Positions 43,072-49,260 of a stretch of 49,260 nt of DNA are shown here, in pieces. Origin of the DNA: Pseudanabaena sp. GTDB lineage: Bacteria; Cyanobacteriota; Cyanobacteriia; Pseudanabaenales; Pseudanabaenaceae. Where the stretch lies: the NCBI GenBank assembly GCA_003249035.1, contig QBMK01000009.1, positions 1-49,260 on the forward strand, in the 5' to 3' direction. A model generated the notes under the pieces. The model saw only the letters and a list, made by a program, of their open reading frames with translations. It made no database searches and had not been told where the DNA came from. How positions within the stretch are numbered: the stretch's first letter is position 1; each line of letters opens with the position of its first letter. Made by a program: the position numbers and the translations under genes.

Positions 43072-44463
43072 ATGTTCTCGATCACCGCGATCGCCAATTA
43101 CCTATCTGGATTTCAGATACCGCAACCTCTAATTGCTACTGCTGAATCAGAAAATGCGCCAATTATTCTTTCTGGGGTATTGCTCACCCTCGTTATTATT
43201 TACATCGCTAGCAAAGTTGGCAGTGAAATTGCTAAGCGACTAGACTTACCTCCTGTTTTAGGAGAATTAGTTGCTGGCGTGATTATCGGCGTATCCGCAT
43301 TGCGTCTAGTCATCTTTCCTGAAGGTGGTTTTGCCGCATCAGACTCCTTGATCATGTCAGGCTTGCAGTTGCTCAATAACCTATCACCCGAAGCTGTTAA
43401 CAATATATTTGCAGAACAAAGTGAAGTGATTTCGGTAATAGCTGAGTTGGGTGTGATTGTCCTCCTCTTTGAGATTGGCTTAGAGTCGGATATTCGCCAA
43501 CTCAAGGAAGTCGGTATCCAAGCCTTTGTGGTTGCCTTTATCGGAGTGACCGCTCCCTTTGCTGCAGGGACAATTGGGCTAATGTATTTCTTCCATGTTG
43601 CCGCGATTCCCGCCATTTTTGCAGGAGCGGCACTCACTGCTACCAGTATCGGAATTACTTCTAAGGTACTAGCAGAAATCGGTCAGCTAAAATCCAAGGA
43701 AGGACAAATCATCGTTGGTGCAGCCGTCATCGATGACGTACTAGGGATCATTGTTTTGGCAGTGGTAGCGAGTTTGGCTAAAACGGGTGAAGTCGATATT
43801 ACCAATGTTGCAATTCTATTAGTCAGTGCGAGCGCCTTCCTTCTTGGTTCAATTCTCTTAGGTGGTTTCTTTAACAAAACTTTTGTAGCATTAGTTTCCA
43901 AGTTTACAACTCGTGGCGGCATCGTAATGACCGCCTTTACCTTTGCCTATACAATGGCATTTATCGGCAATGCGATCCATTTGGAAGCAATTTTAGGCGC
44001 CTTCGCCGCAGGATTGGTACTTGATGAAACCGATGCGCGCAAAGAGTTAGATGAGCTGATTAAACCTGTTGCGGATTTGTTAGTTCCAGTTTTCTTTGTG
44101 ACTGTGGGAGCTAGAGCCGATCTCAGCGTTCTGAATCCGATGATTCCTGAAAATCGGAGTGGCTTATTGATTGCTGTATTTCTGCTGTTAGTAGCGATCG
44201 CGGGTAAAGTCATTACGGGTTGGGTAGTTTTTGGTATACCCGATATCAATCGTCTAGCGATCGGCATTGGTATGGTTCCTCGTGGTGAAGTTGGTCTCGT
44301 TTTTGCAGGTATAGGTACTGCTAGCGGTGCGATCAACAAACCTCTAGAAGTAGCAATTATCATCATGGTTATCTTGACCACCTTCCTCGCACCTCCGTTT
44401 CTAAGAATTGCCTTTGGCAAGACTGTCGAAGCAAATAGTGAACTAGTCAACGAAAAAGCATAA
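43072..44463 (+). CDS. CPA2 family Na+/H+ antiporter (NhaS3/NapA-like)
   Basis: 463 residues with about 12-13 transmembrane helices, Pfam Na_H_Exchanger type. Visible: LDLPPVLGELVAGVIIGVSAL (helix 2, KefB/NapA-type), LLFEIGLESDIRQLKEVG, and the ion-binding pair in VGAAVIDDVLGIIVL (Asp-Asp, typical of electrogenic members). GMVPRGEVGLVFAGIG lies near the C-terminus. No TrkA-N domain is attached. The sequence recalls Synechocystis NhaS3, an essential thylakoid Na+/H+ antiporter; orthology is likely but unproven. ATG start, own terminator. Confidence 0.88.
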   Translation: MFSITAIANYLSGFQIPQPLIATAESENAPIILSGVLLTLVIIYIASKVGSEIAKRLDLPPVLGELVAGVIIGVSALRLVIFPEGGFAASDSLIMSGLQLLNNLSPEAVNNIFAEQSEVISVIAELGVIVLLFEIGLESDIRQLKEVGIQAFVVAFIGVTAPFAAGTIGLMYFFHVAAIPAIFAGAALTATSIGITSKVLAEIGQLKSKEGQIIVGAAVIDDVLGIIVLAVVASLAKTGEVDITNVAILLVSASAFLLGSILLGGFFNKTFVALVSKFTTRGGIVMTAFTFAYTMAFIGNAIHLEAILGAFAAGLVLDETDARKELDELIKPVADLLVPVFFVTVGARADLSVLNPMIPENRSGLLIAVFLLLVAIAGKVITGWVVFGIPDINRLAIGIGMVPRGEVGLVFAGIGTASGAINKPLEVAIIIMVILTTFLAPPFLRIAFGKTVEANSELVNEKA

Positions 44464-44471
44464 AAGCATAT

Positions 44472-44514
44472 AAATAAAAAAGAAGCGACTCAATGAGTCG
44501 CTTCTTTTTTATTT
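44472..44514. terminator. Bidirectional terminator between the antiporter and DUF255 genes
   Basis: A 19-bp perfect stem (AAATAAAAAAGAAGCGACT) with a 5-base loop and A/T-rich outer ends lies between convergent genes and overlaps the stop of the minus-strand gene. It suits intrinsic termination on both strands. Confidence 0.88.
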
Positions 44515-46557
44515 AACCCTAGTTGTACTTCTCAGTAGCTGTAGATCGCACATATCCTTACTCATAGCAGGTGCAAGACAAGCCAATCCCTGACAAACGA
44601 TCGCGATCGCATCAGGATTGGGTAAATGTTTATCAAGACGTAACATCACCGAAGGCAGATATTGGCGGTTAAGATATTCATACTGCGTTGGCATAGTACG
44701 GACAAGGGTGTGATTGCGGAACCAGTCAAAAGCAACTAGTAGACTGGGGCAAATCACAGGATTATTCGTAATTACATGACCGAAGCGTTTGAGTGCTAAC
44801 TCAGCGCGATCGAGATATTCTAATTTTTCAGTTAGGCTAGCAAGACGGACTAGATTTGCGATCGCAATTCCATTGGGTGAAGGAGTAGCATTGTCTTGAT
44901 AGTTTCGCTCCCGCAACAGCAAATGCTCGCTATATTCACTGGTAGTGTTGAAATAACCACCCGATAGAGCATCCCAAAAATCGCGATCAAACTCAGATTG
45001 GACTGCAATCGCCTGTTGTAAATAAAAATCTGCATCTTCAGGAATGGCTTGATGCATATCGAGAAGGGCTTTAATTAAGAAAGCATAATCCTCGGATTGC
45101 GCCGCTACTGCCGCTTGACCTTCATAATTAATGCGTTGAAGCTGTCCTGCAATCCATTGATTTTCAAGAATGAATTTAACAGCGTTTACCGCGAGTAGTT
45201 TGTAAATAGGCTTCTGGAAAGCACGATAGGCAACACCCAAACCTGAAATCATTAACGCATTCCAAGCAGTTATTGCCTTCGTATCAGTCACAGGGGGTAC
45301 GCGCCCTTCCCAAGCAATTTCACGAATATCTGCTTGGCTTCGAGCAACAGGAAATGCATCAGTCGGACGCGAATATTCGCCGTAACGGAGGCGAAATAAT
45401 TTTGTTAAACAAGCTTCAACTGCTGGTGAAAGTTCGCCGCGCTTTTTACGCTGTAAAACATTGGTTTCTTCAAAATTACCAGCTTTGGAAATCGTAAATT
45501 CTTGAGCTAGTAGATCGAGTTCTATGGTACTAAAAATCTTTTTGAGTTCCGTATAACTCCATACCCAAAACTTCCCTTCCCTTCCTTCACTATCAGCATC
45601 TTGCGAAGCATAAAAACAGCCCTCTTCCGCTAGCATCTCCCGCTGAAGCCATGTGGCAGTTAGCTGGCAACTACGAGCGATCGCAGGTTCTTCTAATCCC
45701 GCCATCCAGAGATTGGCTAGATATTCCATGATTAAGCCATTGTCATAGAGCATCTTTTCAAAGTGCGGTACTGTCCAAGTATGATCGACTGTGTAGCGAT
45801 GCCATCCTCCTGCTACATGGTCAAAGATACCGCCTAAAGCCAAAGCCAAACCACGCTGTTGGGCTTTATCTTTGAGGATATTGTCACTAGATTCAGGATT
45901 TAGAGCTTCAAAACGACTCGCTCTTAATAAAAAATTGGCATAGGGAATCATTGGGAAGCAAGTTCCATAATCGCGATTAGTGACAACTTCTGCGCACTTG
46001 GCTATCCCATTTGCCAATACTTCATCACTAATAATTGGCACGGGCGTATGTTTATTAACTTGGTGCAGATTTCGGACTATTTGCTCCTTATAGTCTTGAA
46101 TATCTTGATTGCGATCGTGATAGATTTCTAAAATCGATTGCAATACTCGCAAGAAGCCTGGTCGTCCATAGCGCGGCTCAATGGGGAAATATGTCCCACC
46201 ATAAAAGGGAACTAAATCATCAGGAGCCAGAAACAAATTCAGGGGCCATCCACCACTTTCGCCCATGATCTGTATTGCCTGCATATAAATGCTGTCGAGG
46301 TCGGGACGCTCCTCGCGATCGACTTTAATCGCCACAAAGAACTCGTTCATGTGGTCGGCAATTAATGTATCTGAAAAAGCCTCATTCTCCATCACCGTAC
46401 ACCAATGACAACTGGAGTAACCTATTGATAAAAAGATTGGCTTGTTTTCATTTCTCGCTTTCTCTAAAGCTTCATCACCCCAAGGATACCAATTGATTGG
46501 GTTATCAGCGTGTTTACGGAGATAGAGACTTTGAGATTGCGCGAGACGATTGGACAT
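44509..46557 (-). CDS. DUF255 thioredoxin-domain protein (YyaL/SPATA20-like)
   Basis: 682 residues. The N-terminal ~170 are the DUF255 thioredoxin-like domain: [29 protein letters not shown], then [20 protein letters not shown] with a CHWC redox motif. The remainder is an (alpha/alpha)6 barrel of the six-hairpin glycosidase type with [21 protein letters not shown] and [18 protein letters not shown]. The family is conserved from bacteria to human SPATA20 but its substrate is unknown. ATG start, full length, no close partner. Confidence 0.92.
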   Translation of the reverse strand: MSNRLAQSQSLYLRKHADNPINWYPWGDEALEKARNENKPIFLSIGYSSCHWCTVMENEAFSDTLIADHMNEFFVAIKVDREERPDLDSIYMQAIQIMGESGGWPLNLFLAPDDLVPFYGGTYFPIEPRYGRPGFLRVLQSILEIYHDRNQDIQDYKEQIVRNLHQVNKHTPVPIISDEVLANGIAKCAEVVTNRDYGTCFPMIPYANFLLRASRFEALNPESSDNILKDKAQQRGLALALGGIFDHVAGGWHRYTVDHTWTVPHFEKMLYDNGLIMEYLANLWMAGLEEPAIARSCQLTATWLQREMLAEEGCFYASQDADSEGREGKFWVWSYTELKKIFSTIELDLLAQEFTISKAGNFEETNVLQRKKRGELSPAVEACLTKLFRLRYGEYSRPTDAFPVARSQADIREIAWEGRVPPVTDTKAITAWNALMISGLGVAYRAFQKPIYKLLAVNAVKFILENQWIAGQLQRINYEGQAAVAAQSEDYAFLIKALLDMHQAIPEDADFYLQQAIAVQSEFDRDFWDALSGGYFNTTSEYSEHLLLRERNYQDNATPSPNGIAIANLVRLASLTEKLEYLDRAELALKRFGHVITNNPVICPSLLVAFDWFRNHTLVRTMPTQYEYLNRQYLPSVMLRLDKHLPNPDAIAIVCQGLACLAPAMSKDMCDLQLLRSTTRVK

Positions 46558-46704
46558 AGGGCAAAATTCGATTGCAATATTTTAGGTTTACATAGCGAAG
46601 CTTCATAGAGTGTAACTGTTTCTGATAGTAGAACCAATGGGTATTTGTAGTAGGTTTTCAAGAAATGCGATCGCTTTAGAGCCCAAACAAAATCGAATAA
46701 AGTA

Positions 46705-46740
46705 ACTATATCTAAAAATCATTTATTTTTTAGATATAGT
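46705..46740. repeat. 14-bp inverted repeat ACTATATCTAAAAA
   Basis: Perfect 14-bp arms around an 8-base AT-rich centre, in the 280-base gap between the cyclase gene (stop 46838) and the DUF255 gene (start 46557), both on the minus strand. It may be a cyclase-gene terminator. Otherwise the gap shows nothing. Confidence 0.6.
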
Positions 46741-46837
46741 AAACTTCGGATAACATCTAAACCTAAACCAAATTTATAACAATGAAAGAGATAGCTATGA
46801 CAAATCAAAGCCTAACAATTGCGCCACCATTTACCAT

Positions 46838-49174
46838 TTAATTGTTAGGCTTGACAGCAATAGTTGCTGACTCAAGCCAAGCTTGGAGATTATTTGGTAC
46901 AGTCGTGAAATGTACATAGATTATTGTTTTAGTTTGTTGCGATCGCAGTTGGGGAATAGCTGCGATCACAAGCTTATTTTCTAAGATAAATGGCTCAGGC
47001 ATTACCTGTTCTAAACCAATTTGCCTAGGTTGTTGATACTGTAAAACTTTGGCATAGATTTCCCCCTCAATTTCCTGCTGTTGGGCTTGATCATAAACTT
47101 GGAGATGGATTTTGAGATTAGTTAAAACTGGAACATCCCGCTCGGAGCAAACCTCTGCTCCATAGGGAGATAAACGCCGTAATTCTCCTTCAAATATTTC
47201 TGTACCTAAATGCTTCTCTTCTAAAATGCGATAGGTAATCGGAATCGGTGTGAGTAATACCTGCAATGACTCACTAAGAGAAGGAAGCTCTAGATTATAT
47301 ATACCGCCAATGCCACAGATATCATAGATCGAGATTGGCTGTGATACGCCTTTAGGCTCTACTTCCATCGAGCCATTGGTCTTGGCGATGTCTTCGATTT
47401 CCTTATAAGTGGTTTCCGAAATTAAAATCTGTCCGCCCACCGTATACGATTCAATCCTTGCGGCGAGATTCACATGATTACCAACTACAGCATATTTGGC
47501 GCGAGACTGGGAGCCAATATTACCTGCCACGACTTCACCAGTATTAATGCCAATCCCCATCGCGATTGTTGGTAATTGCATTTGGGTCAGTTTCTCATTA
47601 ACCGATCGCATCGCCAACTGCATTGCGATCGCGCTAGCAACTGCCCTCGCTGCATCATCTTCACGATAGATGGGCGCACCAAAAAGTACTAGAATTGCAT
47701 CACCAATAAACTCATCAATTGTGCCTTCATAAGTAGCGACCGCCTCGGTCATTGTGCCAAGAAAAACATTGAGGATTTCTACAACTTTTTCAGGTGGCAT
47801 CTTTTCGGAAATCGTGGAGAAGCCGCGCAGATCAGACATTAGAATTGTAACTTTGCGGCGATCGCCTCCTAGTTTCAGTCCTTCAGGCGTTTCTAATAAA
47901 CTCTTGACTACGGCATCAGTTAAATAGCGACTAAAGTAAGTGCGAATTTGTGCCGCCGTGATTGCTAGATAGCTAGTAACGATCACGCCGCTACCAAAAA
48001 AGGCGATCGCTGCTGGGACAAAGGGTAACCACCATCCATAGGTTAACGCGATAAAACAAGATGCAATTAAACATGCCGCTAAAACTAATATGCTTAGAGA
48101 TCTTACAGCTAGTAACTGAATTTTTCGATTCTTGGTATTAGCATTGCGCCATTGCCAAATCAAGGTCGAGCCAGCTACTGCCCAACCAAAAATCCATAGC
48201 CATTCCCAATACTCCACCCATGACTGGATCGTGGGTCTGCCATCAAGAGTGCTGCTAAGTATATGACTGACAATCTGAGCGTGAACTTCCACTCCTGGCG
48301 TCAAAATTCTTGTACTACCAAAACCGCCATCAAGGGGAGTAAAGAACCAATCTCTCATACTTACGGCAGTTACACCAATCATCACCACGCGATCGCGTAA
48401 TAAGTTAGGCGATATCTTGCCTTCCAATACATCCGCCATCCTTACAGTCTGAAAACCTTGTAGCGATCGACGGTAGTTAATTACAAATTGATGTCCACCC
48501 ACATCAATGCGACTATAACCACCATCATTTAACCGTAACTTTGGCGGATTTAGAGCCTGTTCAAAGGGAACTGCTTTCTCACTATCAAGATAGAGCAAGG
48601 CTAACTGTAAACCAAAGCTAAGCCCAACTTTGCCATCAGGTAAGCTCAAGGATAATAATCCACGGCGAAGACGACCATCCCCATCATGGACAAGATTGAC
48701 CGCGCCAATTTGATCGACTTCTGCAAGGGCCGGCGGTGGTTTAATGTCTGAAGCTGAGAAATTTGAGTTAACTGCATCAGGTGTTTTATAAGCACCAATC
48801 AAATTTGGTGTAGTCTGAAATAGCTTTTTTAATTTTGGATAACCAGCATTATCGGTTTTGTCACGGGCAAGATCTAATCCGATCGCACGGGGCTTTTGTT
48901 GCCGCACTTTATCTAATAATTTAGTCAATAAAGCGTCATCAATTGGCCATTGATATTGGCGTATATCGTCTTCATCAATGCCAATAATCACGATCCGACG
49001 ATCTTCAGCTTCAGGCGATCGCCATCGAAAAAACTGATCGAGCATGGCTAATTCGAGCGATTCAAGCGCCCCAATTAGCCGTAACCCGATTACCAATAGG
49101 GAAATAGTTGGCGCTGCGATCGCAATTCCACGCCATTTCCACAAGCTGTTTTTCAATTGAGATCTAATCGTCAT
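46838..49174 (-). CDS. CHASE2-domain adenylate/guanylate cyclase
   Basis: 778 residues. One N-terminal membrane helix is followed by an extracytoplasmic CHASE2 sensor (LELAMLDQFFRWRSPEAEDRRIVIIGIDEDDI.. to about 310), then three membrane helices (about 325-435). The class III cyclase domain follows (about 440-620): VTILMSDLRGFSTISEKM, EGTIDEFIGDAILVLFGAP and AVVGNHVNLAARIES. The last ~140 residues include a segment (FEGELRRLSPYGAEV..) that resembles a PilZ-like barrel. It likely makes cAMP in response to an external signal. The ATG at 49174 is preferred; an extended reading begins with a TTG inside the terminal hairpin repeat. Confidence 0.9.
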   Translation of the reverse strand: MTIRSQLKNSLWKWRGIAIAAPTISLLVIGLRLIGALESLELAMLDQFFRWRSPEAEDRRIVIIGIDEDDIRQYQWPIDDALLTKLLDKVRQQKPRAIGLDLARDKTDNAGYPKLKKLFQTTPNLIGAYKTPDAVNSNFSASDIKPPPALAEVDQIGAVNLVHDGDGRLRRGLLSLSLPDGKVGLSFGLQLALLYLDSEKAVPFEQALNPPKLRLNDGGYSRIDVGGHQFVINYRRSLQGFQTVRMADVLEGKISPNLLRDRVVMIGVTAVSMRDWFFTPLDGGFGSTRILTPGVEVHAQIVSHILSSTLDGRPTIQSWVEYWEWLWIFGWAVAGSTLIWQWRNANTKNRKIQLLAVRSLSILVLAACLIASCFIALTYGWWLPFVPAAIAFFGSGVIVTSYLAITAAQIRTYFSRYLTDAVVKSLLETPEGLKLGGDRRKVTILMSDLRGFSTISEKMPPEKVVEILNVFLGTMTEAVATYEGTIDEFIGDAILVLFGAPIYREDDAARAVASAIAMQLAMRSVNEKLTQMQLPTIAMGIGINTGEVVAGNIGSQSRAKYAVVGNHVNLAARIESYTVGGQILISETTYKEIEDIAKTNGSMEVEPKGVSQPISIYDICGIGGIYNLELPSLSESLQVLLTPIPITYRILEEKHLGTEIFEGELRRLSPYGAEVCSERDVPVLTNLKIHLQVYDQAQQQEIEGEIYAKVLQYQQPRQIGLEQVMPEPFILENKLVIAAIPQLRSQQTKTIIYVHFTTVPNNLQAWLESATIAVKPNN

Positions 49175-49220
49175 TTTTAATTTGAGCTTGCTGAAAAAGT
49201 GACTTAGGAATGATAATTTA

Positions 49221-49260
49221 ATAAAACCCAAAATTGGTTCGGCGGGCTTCGCCCGCCGAA
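49221..49260. repeat. Hairpin repeat cut by the window end
   Basis: ATAAAACCCAAAATTGG leads into a palindrome TTCGGCGGGC-TTC-GCCCGCCGAA (49238-49260). The expected right outer arm is missing here but is exactly the first 23 bases of the window, so the two ends are complementary halves of the same repeat type. Confidence 0.8.

Noticed and set aside
43200-44450. Long minus-strand frames opposite the antiporter gene
   Set aside because: They mirror the plus-strand membrane-protein codons, are Thr/Ser/Pro-rich with no start context, and the antiporter frame is unmistakable.

Overview
The window is cyanobacterial chromosome, most like a filamentous Pseudanabaena-type organism. The evidence is a photosystem II subunit gene (psbX) beside ycf66, two-gene glycolate dehydrogenase (glcE-glcF), a CmpR/CbbR-type LysR regulator, Ser/Thr kinases with pentapeptide repeats or FHA-linked neighbours, Uma2 and DUF4238 genes, and the octamer GCGATCGC (HIP1) scattered through most genes. 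Species assignment is inference from style, not from a search.

Layout. 1-7.4 kb (minus strand): bifunctional sugar-phosphate aldolase/short-chain dehydrogenase, RidA, GlcF, GlcE and an SpkB-like kinase. 7.6-9.3 kb: ycf66, psbX (39 aa) and a PsiE-type membrane protein. 9.5-14 kb: a CmpR-like regulator, tRNA-Cys, and a sulfate uptake operon sbpA-cysT-cysW plus a small NIL-domain protein, with no cysA ATPase gene nearby. 14-17.2 kb: CNNM/CBS transporter-like protein and 4-alpha-glucanotransferase. 17.4-27.7 kb: an accessory signalling/redox block (see below). 28-39 kb: housekeeping genes mutS, rplY, purA and ffh, together with a CpdA-like phosphodiesterase, a Crp/Fnr regulator, a flavin oxidoreductase and an isoaspartyl peptidase. 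39-41.6 kb: accessory island with Uma2, a frameshifted DUF4238 gene and a Phd/MazF-type toxin-antitoxin pair flanked by 69-bp direct repeats. 41.7-49.2 kb: agmatine deiminase, a CPA2 Na+/H+ antiporter, a DUF255 thioredoxin-like protein and a CHASE2 adenylate/guanylate cyclase.

The most unusual region is 17.4-27.7 kb. It holds a Ser/Thr kinase with a duplicated C-terminal domain, a membrane c-type-heme sensor that ends at its HAMP domain, a PhnD-like lipoprotein, a protein with two ComFB (cyclic-dinucleotide receptor type) domains, a three-part FHA/flavin reductase/2Fe-2S fusion, and a membrane Fe-S protein carrying a helical-repeat region and a cyclic-nucleotide-binding-like domain. Phospho-signalling and electron-transfer modules are mixed within single polypeptides, and a 36-bp sequence (30/36 identical) is shared upstream of two of the genes. 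I propose it as a candidate undescribed redox-signalling system; this is inference from domain content and position.

Repeats are conspicuous. Many intergenic gaps carry near-perfect hairpins of 14-27 bp stem, several inside an outer AAACCC/GGGTTT frame, whose stem sequences differ from copy to copy. A 122-bp MITE-like element with 16-bp perfect terminal inverted repeats and a 7-bp target duplication lies inside a decayed transposase gene at 22.5-22.9 kb. The two window ends carry complementary halves of one hairpin repeat, so the sequence probably ends where an assembly broke at a repeat.
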